Source: Lachnospiraceae bacterium (GTDB taxonomy: Bacteria; Bacillota; Clostridia; Lachnospirales; Lachnospiraceae). From it: DNA of 13,493 nt. A model generated the notes under the pieces. The model ran no database searches. It was not told the DNA's origin and saw only the letters and a list, made by a program, of their open reading frames with translations. Position numbers and translations under genes: made by a program. Position 1 is the first letter of the stretch. Each line of letters starts with the position of its first letter. Positions 1 to 6,663 of this stretch are shown one piece after another. Where the stretch lies: the NCBI GenBank assembly GCA_024699395.1, contig JAILPU010000039.1, positions 1 to 13,493 on the forward strand. The letters are read 5' to 3'.

Positions 1-864
1 CAGAGATGGCTTACTTTGGGAGGTATAACTTTTCAGCCCTCGGAGACAGCCAAAATATTATTGATTTTATTTCTTGCTCAGTTTATTATGAAATATAAGG
101 AAAAACTCAATACAGTGAAGATTTTGGGGGCTTTGGTATTACTTTTTTCAATACCCTGGTTTCTTGTGTTTAAGCAGCCGGATCTGTCCACATCCATAGT
201 TCTTCTTGTGATATTCTGTATTATAGTTTTTATCGGCGGTATTGATTATAAACTGGTACTTACATTGATTTGTACGGTGTTGCCTGCCATAGCGATAGTA
301 ATATTTCTCGCTATGCAGCCCAATATAAATATCCTTAAAGATTATCAGAAAGACAGAATCATGGCTTTCATTAATCCTGAGGAATACGCCAATGATGAGG
401 CATACCAGCAGCTAAACTCCATTACAGCCATCGGTTCGGGAAGGCTTAACGGAAAAGGCTACAAAAATGATGATATTTCATCTGTGAAAAACGGTAATTT
501 TATTTCCGAGGCACAGACCGATTTTATTTTTGCGGTTATAGGAGAGGAGTTTGGATTTAAAGGTACTTTGACAGTAATTATTTTACTGTTTTTGATAGCC
601 CTTGAATGTATTGCCGTCGCCAGACGAGCCAAGGATCCGGCGGGGGCCATGATTGCCGGGAGTATCGGGGGGTTGATTGCTTTTCAATCCTTTTTCAACA
701 TAGGGGTTGCGACATTTATATTGCCCAATACGGGCTTGCCGTTACCTTTTGTAAGTTACGGACTGACATCCCTTTTAAGTCTGTATATTGCTGTGGGTCT
801 TGTTCTGAATGTCAGGCTTCAGGCAATCAAATTAAGAGAGATTGGAATCGACGAAAGAAGGTAA
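1..864 (+). CDS. rodA: RodA-type peptidoglycan glycosyltransferase (SEDS family), 5' truncated by the window edge
   Basis: RodA/FtsW/SpoVE proteins are multi-pass membrane enzymes that polymerise lipid II into glycan strands; RodA works in cell elongation. The open frame runs from base 1 without a start, so the N-terminal part is missing and 287 codons remain. The segment starting LGGITFQPSE matches the conserved region after the early helices. Several hydrophobic helices follow, then the large outside loop (about bases 320-530) with KDYQKDRI and AIGSGRLNGKG. The motif TDFIFAVIGEEFGF follows; its Asp (codon 520-522) aligns with the catalytic Asp of E. coli RodA (D262). The C-terminal signature GLPLPFVSYG is present. 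Choice of RodA over FtsW/SpoVE rests on the TDFIFAV context and on mgsA downstream, a pairing I recall from clostridia. The stop lies 3 bases before mgsA. Confidence 0.93.
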   Translation, partial: QRWLTLGGITFQPSETAKILLILFLAQFIMKYKEKLNTVKILGALVLLFSIPWFLVFKQPDLSTSIVLLVIFCIIVFIGGIDYKLVLTLICTVLPAIAIVIFLAMQPNINILKDYQKDRIMAFINPEEYANDEAYQQLNSITAIGSGRLNGKGYKNDDISSVKNGNFISEAQTDFIFAVIGEEFGFKGTLTVIILLFLIALECIAVARRAKDPAGAMIAGSIGGLIAFQSFFNIGVATFILPNTGLPLPFVSYGLTSLLSLYIAVGLVLNVRLQAIKLREIGIDERR

Positions 865-867
865 AAT

Positions 868-1266
868 ATGAATATTGCTTTAATAGCACATGATGCCAAA
901 AAGAAACTTATGCAGAACTTCTGCATTGCATACAGAGGTATTTTAAGTAAAAACGAATTATATGCCACCGGTACCACGGGGCGTCTTATAGAAGAGGTTA
1001 CTAATCTTTCCGTACATAAATATCTTGCGGGACATCTGGGGGGAGCACAACAGCTTGGAGCCCAGGTGGAACATAACCAGATGGACCTTGTGATTTTCTT
1101 ACAGGATCCCAATTCACCGGCCATACCTCATGAGCCGGATGTTCACAATATTATGAAGCTTTGCGATATTCATAATATTCCTCTTGCAACCAATCTTGCG
1201 AGTGCGGAACTTCTTATCAAATCCCTGGACCGAGGAGATTTAGAGTGGCGTGAAATGTATAAATAA
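868..1266 (+). CDS. mgsA: Methylglyoxal synthase homologue with altered active site
   Basis: Family members convert dihydroxyacetone phosphate to methylglyoxal and phosphate in the cytoplasm, a bypass of lower glycolysis. The 132-residue protein has the family layout: IALIAHD (H8, matching E. coli H19), the phosphate loop ATGTTG (residues 33-38), IFLQDP (D80, matching D91), PHEPD (H88 and D91, matching H98 and D101) and IPLATN near the C-terminus. However, the GGDQQ motif reads GGAQQ: A60 (codon 1045-1047, GCA) replaces the catalytic base, E. coli D71. The phosphate-contacting S65 position is A54, P67 is H56, and the loop between D80 and H88 is one residue longer than in the E. coli and B. 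subtilis enzymes as I recall them. Activity is therefore doubtful, although the fold is clear. The start ATG follows AAGG about 6 bases upstream. The gene's end overlaps the next by 17 bases. Confidence 0.88.
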   Translation: MNIALIAHDAKKKLMQNFCIAYRGILSKNELYATGTTGRLIEEVTNLSVHKYLAGHLGGAQQLGAQVEHNQMDLVIFLQDPNSPAIPHEPDVHNIMKLCDIHNIPLATNLASAELLIKSLDRGDLEWREMYK

Positions 1267-2212
1267 ATCTTTGATCATAAGCCTTGTTCTTATCTTTTCC
1301 ATAGGTTTTACAGGGTGCGGGAAATTAGAATACGATCTTAAGTACAATGCACAGTCCTGTGCATTGTTTTCCTATGCCTCCGACGAAGAGAAGGCGGATA
1401 CTTTTGCGTCCAATCTTTGCGTTACGGATAACGGGCTTTCGGAAGATGAATACAGCGCAAAGGCTATGGGACTCTTTGACCTTAACAACAAAGAGACCAT
1501 CTATGCAAAAAATGTCCACGAAAGGCTTTATCCTGCTTCCATTACCAAGATTATGACTGCTATAGTGGCGCTTAAATACGGTTCTTTGGATCAGATACTT
1601 ACCGCCTCCGAAAGAATCTATATTTCCGAGTCGGGAGCTCAGGTTATCAATCTTAAGCCCGGGGATACCATGACCCTTTCCCAGGCTCTTCACATTCTTC
1701 TCATTTATTCAGCCAACGATGTTGCCAACTTAATAGCCGAAAATATCGGCGGTTCCATCGACGGATTTGTGGACATTATGAACGATGAGGCCTACAAATT
1801 GGGAGCGACCAATACTCATTTCAAAAACCCTCACGGCCTTTCCGATGACGAGCATTATACCACGGTATACGATCTCTACCTTATTTTCAACGAAGCTGTT
1901 AAGTACGATGTTATATGTGAGATTATTCACATGAACAATTACAATACCACCTATCATAACGCTATGGGGGAACCTGTGGAGTTCGAGTGCAGGACCACCA
2001 ATCTTTTCTTAAGAGATGATTATGATAACAAAAGTCCTTCGGGAGTTACAGTTATAGGCGGTAAGACCGGTACCACAAACGCAGCGGGACATTGCCTTTT
2101 GCTCCTGTCAAAGGACGATTCCGGAGCCCCCTATATTTCTGTAATTTTGTGCGATTCCCAAAGAGAAACACTTTACAGTGAAATGTCTGAGTTGTTAGAA
2201 AAAATAAATTGA
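1250..2212 (+). CDS. D-alanyl-D-alanine carboxypeptidase lipoprotein (serine peptidase S11 / PBP5-like)
   Basis: Penicillin-binding enzyme that removes the terminal D-Ala from peptidoglycan stem peptides outside the membrane, setting how much cross-linking is possible. It has a lipoprotein signal peptide: K2/K6, a hydrophobic core at about residues 8-20, then the lipobox FTGC, with Cys23 the likely lipidated residue. All three active-site motifs are present: SITK (S97 nucleophile, K100), SAN (S154-N156) and KTGT (K272-G274). At 320 residues it is shorter than PBP5 and appears to lack the C-terminal beta domain and amphipathic anchor, which the lipid anchor would replace. The GTG start is chosen because it gives the signal peptide and is preceded by AGGAG at 1233-1237. 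The start lies inside mgsA, so translation is probably coupled. An inverted repeat sits in the linker coding region (residues 32-40). Confidence 0.92.
   Translation: MKCINKSLIISLVLIFSIGFTGCGKLEYDLKYNAQSCALFSYASDEEKADTFASNLCVTDNGLSEDEYSAKAMGLFDLNNKETIYAKNVHERLYPASITKIMTAIVALKYGSLDQILTASERIYISESGAQVINLKPGDTMTLSQALHILLIYSANDVANLIAENIGGSIDGFVDIMNDEAYKLGATNTHFKNPHGLSDDEHYTTVYDLYLIFNEAVKYDVICEIIHMNNYNTTYHNAMGEPVEFECRTTNLFLRDDYDNKSPSGVTVIGGKTGTTNAAGHCLLLLSKDDSGAPYISVILCDSQRETLYSEMSELLEKIN
1344..1370 (+). repeat. Perfect 11-bp inverted repeat followed by TTT inside the carboxypeptidase gene
   Basis: ACAATGCACAG at 1344-1354 and its exact reverse complement CTGTGCATTGT at 1357-1367 are separated by only two bases, and TTT follows at 1368-1370. 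In RNA this gives a stem of about 10 bp with a 4-base loop and a short U run. It lies about 95 bases inside the reading frame, in the poorly constrained linker between lipid anchor and catalytic domain. It resembles an intrinsic terminator or attenuator, which could end rodA-mgsA transcripts. The repeat is certain; the role is inference. Confidence 0.8.
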
Positions 2213-2218
2213 TTCCTG

Positions 2219-2247
2219 TTGTTTTTTGATAAATGATATACTATAAT
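2219..2247 (+). promoter_or_regulatory. Sigma-A type promoter for the P-loop gene
   Basis: TTGTTT at 2219-2224 and a perfect TATAAT at 2242-2247 are separated by 17 bases. They lie in the A/T-rich gap directly after the carboxypeptidase stop and about 40 bases before the next start, giving a short leader. Spacing and -10 box fit a housekeeping promoter well; the -35 box matches four of six consensus bases. Confidence 0.7.
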
Positions 2248-2273
2248 CTAAATATGTAATCTAAAAACTTCAC

Positions 2274-2280
2274 AGGAGGG
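2274..2280 (+). promoter_or_regulatory. Ribosome binding site that decides the P-loop gene start
   Basis: AGGAGGG is followed by two in-frame ATG codons, at 2282 and 2288. The first is only one base from the site, too close for initiation. The second has 7 bases of spacing, so the protein most likely begins MVQLILGQ. Confidence 0.8.
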
Positions 2281-2287
2281 CATGCCC

Positions 2288-2707
2288 ATGGTTCAGTTGA
2301 TTCTCGGTCAAAAAGGTAAAGGTAAAACAAAATTCTTGCTGGACAAAGTCAATGAAGCGATCACCGGGACAAACGGTAACATCGTTTTCCTTGACAAGAA
2401 CACGAAGCATATGTATGAGCTTAACAATAAAATAAGACTCATAGATGTTTCGAGTTACGAACTACTGAATGAAGACGAATTCGTTGGTTTTATCTCAGGT
2501 ATCCTTTCACAGGATCATGATCTGGAACAAATGTATTTCGATTGTTTCTTACAGATTTCGGGCGTGGGAGACGGTGATGTTACTCCCGTTCTCAAAAGAT
2601 TACAGACAGTCAGTGAAAACTTCGGTGTAGATTTCTATATCTGCATATCTCGTGATAAATCTGAAATTTCCGCAGACTTTTCGGATAATATCCTGGTTGC
2701 GTTATAA
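2288..2707 (+). CDS. Small P-loop nucleotide-binding protein of unknown role
   Basis: A 139-residue soluble protein with a Walker A motif at its extreme N-terminus: GQKGKGKT, residues 7-14, directly after the first hydrophobic strand (VQLIL). A second hydrophobic strand (NIVFLD) and a third near the C-terminus (VDFYICIS) suggest a minimal Rossmann-like P-loop core. No obvious Walker B, membrane segment or partner domain is seen. I have a general memory of similar uncharacterised proteins in Lachnospiraceae, sometimes loosely labelled ATPase or PilT-like, but I cannot assign a function. It has its own promoter and a hairpin behind it, so it may be transcribed alone, although it sits just before the HlyD-like/YggS/SepF group. 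Confidence 0.85.
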   Translation: MVQLILGQKGKGKTKFLLDKVNEAITGTNGNIVFLDKNTKHMYELNNKIRLIDVSSYELLNEDEFVGFISGILSQDHDLEQMYFDCFLQISGVGDGDVTPVLKRLQTVSENFGVDFYICISRDKSEISADFSDNILVAL

Positions 2708-2732
2708 AACATAAATATATATAATATTCTTT

Positions 2733-2758
2733 GAAAGCCTCGGCATGCCGGGGCTTTC
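2733..2758 (+). terminator. Terminator-like hairpin after the P-loop gene
   Basis: GAAAGCC and T/CGG pair with CCG/G and GGCTTTC around a CATG loop: 11 pairs including one T-G wobble. The downstream T run is poor (CTTAAAGTTTTT), so termination may be partial and allow read-through into the HlyD-like gene, for which no separate promoter is seen. Confidence 0.6.
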
Positions 2759-2798
2759 CTTAAAGTTTTTAATCAATTAATTCCTTCGGAGGCACGTT

Positions 2799-4217
2799 TT
2801 GTCCAAGAATCACCAGATAGTGGAGCTTCGTAAGAAGAGAGCCGCTCTTAAAAGAAGAACCAACAGCATAACGGGAATTACTTCCATCATTCTTGTGCTT
2901 GTTCTTATTTATGTGGCTGCCATTGTATTTTTATATTTTCAAAAACAGCATATTGCAAGGTATGAAGTTAAGAAGGGATCTCTTTCCACCGAGAACACCT
3001 ACAGAGGCTTGATACTTAGGGATGAGATGACCGTAAGGGCCGATAACGCCGGCTATGTGAACTATATGGTGGCCGAGAACGAGCGTGTGGGAAAGTACGA
3101 CGCCGTTTATATGCTTGACGAAACCGGAAGATTAAATGAAGAGCTTATGAAGCTTGAAATTAAGGACAACGCTCTTTCCGAGGGTGAGTTAAACGAGTTT
3201 AGAAGCGATCTCATTAATTACAGTCATTCTTTTGATTGCCGTAATTATTCTTCGGTATATGAATTCGAGAAAAGTATGACCAACAGCGTCTCAAAGCTTC
3301 ACAATGCCTATCTTTTAAAGCATGTGAACGATTCCGGTGAGCTGGGTACGGATCTTGTAAGCGTGTGCACAGCCCCTGAAACCGGAAACGTTTCTTTGTG
3401 GTATGACAATCTTGAGGATATTACTCCGGAAAATGTTAATTCCGCACTTTTTGATGAATCCAATTACGAGAAAACAGTTCTTGAGGGCAATTCCCTTGTG
3501 GCCGGGGGTGACGTGGTATATAAGGTCTGCGGCGACGAGAACTGGTCTGTTATTTTCCCTATTGAGCGTTCCAGAGGGGCAACTCTTTTAGAGGAAGGGT
3601 ATATTAAGATAAAGTTTTTGAAGAATCAGTATGAGTCCTGGGCCGGCGTGGATCTTTTGGACAACCCTGACGGCAATTCTTATCTTAAATTAAACTTCAA
3701 TAATTCCTGCATCACCTTTTTAAATGACAGATTTATTGATGTGGAGCTTTTGGTGGATTCCGAGAACGGTCTTAAAATCCCCAATTCCTCCATTGCTCAG
3801 AAGGAGTTTTATCTTATTCCTTCTCAGTATGTGATTGCAAAAGAAGAGAATTCCTACGGAATTTTAAAGCAAAGCTACAATGATGACGGCAATCCCTATG
3901 TAAGCTTTAATAACGTGGAGATTTACAGCTTTGACGCCGAGGCGGATGAGTATTACCTTGACAGCGATACCGTAAATGCAGGGGATATCCTTTACATGGA
4001 GGATAATGTCACCACCTTTACAGTAGGTAAGAAAGCAACCCTTACGGGTGTTTACAATATCAATAAGGGTTATGCGGATTTCAAGGAGATAAACGTCCTT
4101 TATTCCAACGACGAATATTCCATCGTTAAAGCGAACACCACTTATGGTTTAAACGTTTACGACTATATCGTTCTGGATGCCCAGGCAGTAACCGACGACC
4201 AGATAATCAATAAATAA
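2799..4217 (+). CDS. HlyD-like membrane-anchored adaptor protein
   Basis: A 472-residue protein with a basic N-terminus (RKKRAALKRR), one membrane helix at about residues 25-47 and a large outside domain. Just after the helix come a first beta segment (YEVKKGSLSTENTYRGLILRD) and a lipoyl-like half motif (about 79-107, RADNAGYVNYMV...ERVGKYDAVYML), the usual start of HlyD/membrane-fusion proteins. A second half-motif appears near TAPETGNVSLWYDNLED, followed by GGDVVYKVCGDENWSVIFPI. The long helical hairpin typical of export adaptors seems short or absent. No ABC transporter or outer-membrane partner gene is next to it; the neighbours downstream are yggS and sepF, so an envelope or division-linked role is possible. 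The TTG start is chosen for GGAGG at 2788-2792, 6 bases upstream. The specific function is unknown. Confidence 0.82.
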   Translation: MSKNHQIVELRKKRAALKRRTNSITGITSIILVLVLIYVAAIVFLYFQKQHIARYEVKKGSLSTENTYRGLILRDEMTVRADNAGYVNYMVAENERVGKYDAVYMLDETGRLNEELMKLEIKDNALSEGELNEFRSDLINYSHSFDCRNYSSVYEFEKSMTNSVSKLHNAYLLKHVNDSGELGTDLVSVCTAPETGNVSLWYDNLEDITPENVNSALFDESNYEKTVLEGNSLVAGGDVVYKVCGDENWSVIFPIERSRGATLLEEGYIKIKFLKNQYESWAGVDLLDNPDGNSYLKLNFNNSCITFLNDRFIDVELLVDSENGLKIPNSSIAQKEFYLIPSQYVIAKEENSYGILKQSYNDDGNPYVSFNNVEIYSFDAEADEYYLDSDTVNAGDILYMEDNVTTFTVGKKATLTGVYNINKGYADFKEINVLYSNDEYSIVKANTTYGLNVYDYIVLDAQAVTDDQIINK

Positions 4218-4221
4218 GGAG
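4216..4221 (+). promoter_or_regulatory. Ribosome binding site that decides the yggS start
   Basis: AAGGAG overlaps the stop of the preceding gene. A TTG at 4226 and an ATG at 4229 are in frame; the ATG has the better codon and a 7-base spacing, giving the N-terminus MIKDNIEY. Confidence 0.7.
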
Positions 4222-4228
4222 TATTTTG

Positions 4229-4924
4229 ATGATTAAGGATAATATTGAATATGTCCAAAGCGAGATGAAAAAGGCCTGTGAGAAATCTAACAGGGACATA
4301 AATGATGTAAAGCTTATTTGCGTTAGTAAGACTAAGCCCGTTAGTGACATACAGGAAGCATACGATGCGGGTGCCAGGGACTTTGGTGAAAACAAGGTTC
4401 AGGAATTAATGGATAAAATTGATAAGCTTCCCGATGATATAAGGTGGCATCTTATCGGGCACCTTCAGACCAACAAGGTTAAATACGTGGTTGGGAAAGT
4501 CTTTATGATTCACAGTGTTGATTCCTTGAAACTTGCTGCGGCCATCGATAAGGAATCGGAAAAGAAGAATGTGATCACTGATATTCTTTTGGAGGTAAAC
4601 ATCTCCGGAGAGGAATCAAAATTCGGTCTTAAACCCGAAAAACTCAGTGAAGTTGTATCTGAAATTGAAAAACTTGAACACGTTAACTTAAAGGGTTTCA
4701 TGACCGTTCCTCCCATAATAAACGATTCTTCTGACAATTCCGTTTATTTTAAACGCTTAAAGGATTTATCTGTTGACATAATGGGTAAAAAAACAGATAA
4801 TAATTGTGGAATTGAGTTGTCTATGGGTATGAGTGACGATTACCGTACAGCCATAGAATGCGGAGCTACTTATGTGAGGGTTGGGTCTTTTATATTCGGG
4901 GCCAGAGATTACTCCAAGCTTTAA
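4229..4924 (+). CDS. yggS: YggS/YlmE/PLPBP family pyridoxal-phosphate-binding protein
   Basis: Cytoplasmic single-domain TIM-barrel protein of the alanine-racemase N-domain type. It binds PLP and takes part in vitamin B6 and amino-acid balance; no catalytic reaction is established for the family. Signatures seen: ICVSKTKP with the PLP lysine K34 (matching E. coli K36), DFGENKVQE, WHLIGHLQTNKVKY, the HSVDS strand, LEVNISGEESKFG, GFMTVPP, LSMGMSDDYRTAIECGATYVRVGSFIFG. The last contains the phosphate-binding S/G region and the usual C-terminus. The length of 231 residues is normal. It lies 11 bases after the HlyD-like gene and is followed by sepF, the same yggS-sepF order found in Bacillus (ylmE-sepF), so it is co-transcribed with a division gene. 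Confidence 0.96.
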   Translation: MIKDNIEYVQSEMKKACEKSNRDINDVKLICVSKTKPVSDIQEAYDAGARDFGENKVQELMDKIDKLPDDIRWHLIGHLQTNKVKYVVGKVFMIHSVDSLKLAAAIDKESEKKNVITDILLEVNISGEESKFGLKPEKLSEVVSEIEKLEHVNLKGFMTVPPIINDSSDNSVYFKRLKDLSVDIMGKKTDNNCGIELSMGMSDDYRTAIECGATYVRVGSFIFGARDYSKL

Positions 4925-4965
4925 TTCGATCCGGATATTAAAAACGAAAGGTTGGATGAAGAAAA

Positions 4966-5487
4966 ATGGGTACTATCGATAAACTTATAAATGCATTTCG
5001 TGTAAATGACGATTCCGATTATATCGATGACGGATATCTTGATGAAGATGACGAGGAGGTTATAATTCCTACCAAAAGTCATTATAAAAAGAACAAAATA
5101 GAAGAGGAAGATACATTTGAGGACGATCCTGCTGTTACCAAGAAACCCAATAAGGTTTTCGGCAAGCTTTCTTCCAAGAAAGAGGTTGCTCCTTCTTACG
5201 ATTCCAACCTTCAGCTTTGCCTCTTTAAGCCCAACGAATTCGATGATATTTATCAGATTACGGAGATTCTTAATGCAAGAGTTCCCGTTGTTCTTAACCT
5301 TAAAGGTCTTGATATGGTATTGGCTCAGAGAATGATGGATTTCGTAAGCGGTTCCTGCGCAACCATCAAGGGAAGAATCGAAGATGTGGATGAATCCATT
5401 TTCATCGTTGGTCCCGACAATCTTTCCATTGTGGACAAGAGTTTTAAGGCAATAGTTGACGGCAGTTCCTCAGAGGATCTTTATTAA
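4966..5487 (+). CDS. sepF: Cell division protein SepF
   Basis: SepF binds FtsZ and the membrane and bundles FtsZ filaments at the division ring, overlapping in role with FtsA. The 173-residue protein has the expected plan: a short amphipathic membrane-binding N-terminus (MGTIDKLINAFRV), a long acidic and lysine-rich flexible linker (about 14-80), then the conserved DUF552 domain (about 83-165) with VPVVLNLKGLD, AQRMMDFVSGS, IKGRIEDV and IFIVGPDNLSI. No other DivIVA/FtsZ/FtsA gene is in view. The ribosome binding site is weak (AAAGG about 14 bases before the ATG). A hairpin follows the gene. Confidence 0.95.
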   Translation: MGTIDKLINAFRVNDDSDYIDDGYLDEDDEEVIIPTKSHYKKNKIEEEDTFEDDPAVTKKPNKVFGKLSSKKEVAPSYDSNLQLCLFKPNEFDDIYQITEILNARVPVVLNLKGLDMVLAQRMMDFVSGSCATIKGRIEDVDESIFIVGPDNLSIVDKSFKAIVDGSSSEDLY

Positions 5488-5498
5488 TATTTGAAAAC

Positions 5499-5531
5499 AA
5501 CTTCCCACCTCTTTACTGTGTGGGAAGTTTT
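5499..5531 (+). terminator. Terminator-like hairpin between sepF and aroB
   Basis: AACTTCCCAC (5499-5508) pairs perfectly with GTGGGAAGTT (5520-5529) around an 11-base loop; four T bases (5528-5531) follow. The stem is strong but the T run is short, so partial termination or attenuation is likely. Its position shows that the aroB reading frame must start after it. Confidence 0.6.
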
Positions 5532-5537
5532 AATGTC

Positions 5538-5542
5538 AGGAG
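5538..5542 (+). promoter_or_regulatory. Ribosome binding site that decides the aroB start
   Basis: AGGAG lies 5 bases before ATG 5548. The frame stays open upstream to a TTG at 5491, but that start has no ribosome binding site and would translate through the hairpin. Confidence 0.8.
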
Positions 5543-5547
5543 TATTT

Positions 5548-6654
5548 ATGTCCAACAGACTTATGGTCAAACTTAACAAAAAGCCCTGTTACGACATTCT
5601 TATTGAGAATGATTTAAGCGCTTTAAATAATGAGATAACAAACCTTTATCCCGAAAAAAGAAAGCTTTGTATTATTTCTGAATCAAATGTTTTCCCTCTT
5701 TGGGGCGAAAAGGTTATCAATACTTTAAAAGAAACAGGCTTTGAGGTCCTTCATTATGAGTTCAAGGCAGGGGAGGAGAATAAAACCCTTGCCACAGTCA
5801 ATAAGATATACGAATTCCTTATTAAGGAGCATTTCGAGAGAAGAGACGTGCTTGTGGCTCTCGGTGGAGGCGTGTGCGGTGACATTACAGGTTATGCCGC
5901 TGCCACTTATTTAAGAGGCATTGATTTTATCCAGATTCCCACGACCCTTCTTTCCTTTGTGGATTCCTCTGTCGGTGGTAAAACAGGAGTTGATTATAAG
6001 GGTTACAAGAACATGGTGGGAGCTTTTAAGATGCCTCGCCTTGTATATATCGATACGGAATTTCTTAATACCATTTCCGACAGGATGTATTATTCCGGAT
6101 TTGCAGAGGTTATGAAAGCTGCCCTTATTAAGGACGGTGAGTTCTACGAGTGGCTTATTTCCAATATGTATGAGATCTGCGAGAAGGATAAAGATGTTGT
6201 ATCCGAAATGATTTTCAGAAGCGTTGACATCAAAAGACAGGTGGTTGAAAAGGATCCCTTTGAAAAGGATGAGAGAAGACTTCTCAATTTCGGTCATACC
6301 ATCGGTCATGCAATCGAAAAGTACAAAAAATATACTCTTTCCCATGGAGAATGTGTTGCTTTGGGTTGCGTCGCGGCTTCCTACATTTCTCTCAAAAAGG
6401 GATTTATCACCAACGATGAGCATTATGAGATAAGAGATATGTTTGTTCCCTTTAATCTCCCCATCACCGTAAGCGATATCGAGCCCAAGAAGATTTTGAA
6501 AATCTTGAAATCCGACAAGAAAGCCAAGAACGGCATTGTGAGCTTCGTACTTTTAAAGAAGCCTGGAAAAGCCTTCGTGTGCGACGAGGTTTCGGATAAA
6601 GAGATACTGGAAGGCATAAATGCCGTATTTTTTGATATTAACGCAAACGATTAA
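5548..6654 (+). CDS. aroB: 3-dehydroquinate synthase
   Basis: Second enzyme of the shikimate pathway: converts 3-deoxy-D-arabino-heptulosonate 7-phosphate to 3-dehydroquinate, using NAD and a divalent metal, in the cytoplasm. The 368 residues fit the family length. The NAD-binding region shows the glycine motif GGGVCGDITGYAAATY (106-121), then IQIPTTLLSFVDSSVGGKTGVD (128-149). Metal ligands by homology are E187 (GFAEVMK), H250 (NFGHTIGH) and H266 (SHGE); the 16-residue spacing of the two His matches the fungal enzyme. Substrate-binding K and N residues around DSSVGGKTGVD are kept. The other shikimate genes are not in view. The stop is 9 bases from lspA, so aroB heads an aroB-lspA-rluD transcript, an unusual placing next to division and lipoprotein genes. 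Confidence 0.96.
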   Translation: MSNRLMVKLNKKPCYDILIENDLSALNNEITNLYPEKRKLCIISESNVFPLWGEKVINTLKETGFEVLHYEFKAGEENKTLATVNKIYEFLIKEHFERRDVLVALGGGVCGDITGYAAATYLRGIDFIQIPTTLLSFVDSSVGGKTGVDYKGYKNMVGAFKMPRLVYIDTEFLNTISDRMYYSGFAEVMKAALIKDGEFYEWLISNMYEICEKDKDVVSEMIFRSVDIKRQVVEKDPFEKDERRLLNFGHTIGHAIEKYKKYTLSHGECVALGCVAASYISLKKGFITNDEHYEIRDMFVPFNLPITVSDIEPKKILKILKSDKKAKNGIVSFVLLKKPGKAFVCDEVSDKEILEGINAVFFDINAND

Positions 6655-6663
6655 GGATTTGGC

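Noticed and set aside
606..893. 95-codon + strand open frame overlapping rodA
   Set aside because: The rodA frame here encodes the conserved SEDS C-terminus; the alternative frame has no supporting start site or family pattern.
5491..5547. Longer aroB start at TTG 5491
   Set aside because: No ribosome binding site, adds residues not found in the family, and would translate through the hairpin; ATG 5548 has AGGAG at ideal spacing.
5911..6423. 170-codon open frame on the - strand inside aroB
   Set aside because: It lies fully opposite a well-conserved enzyme, has no ribosome binding site or recognisable domain, and is best explained as a shadow of aroB codon usage.
6490..6506. Palindrome AAGATTTT-G-AAAATCTT in aroB
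   Set aside because: It arises from the repeated codons for KKILKILK in an A/T-rich stretch; it has a one-base centre, no T run and no position that suggests regulation.
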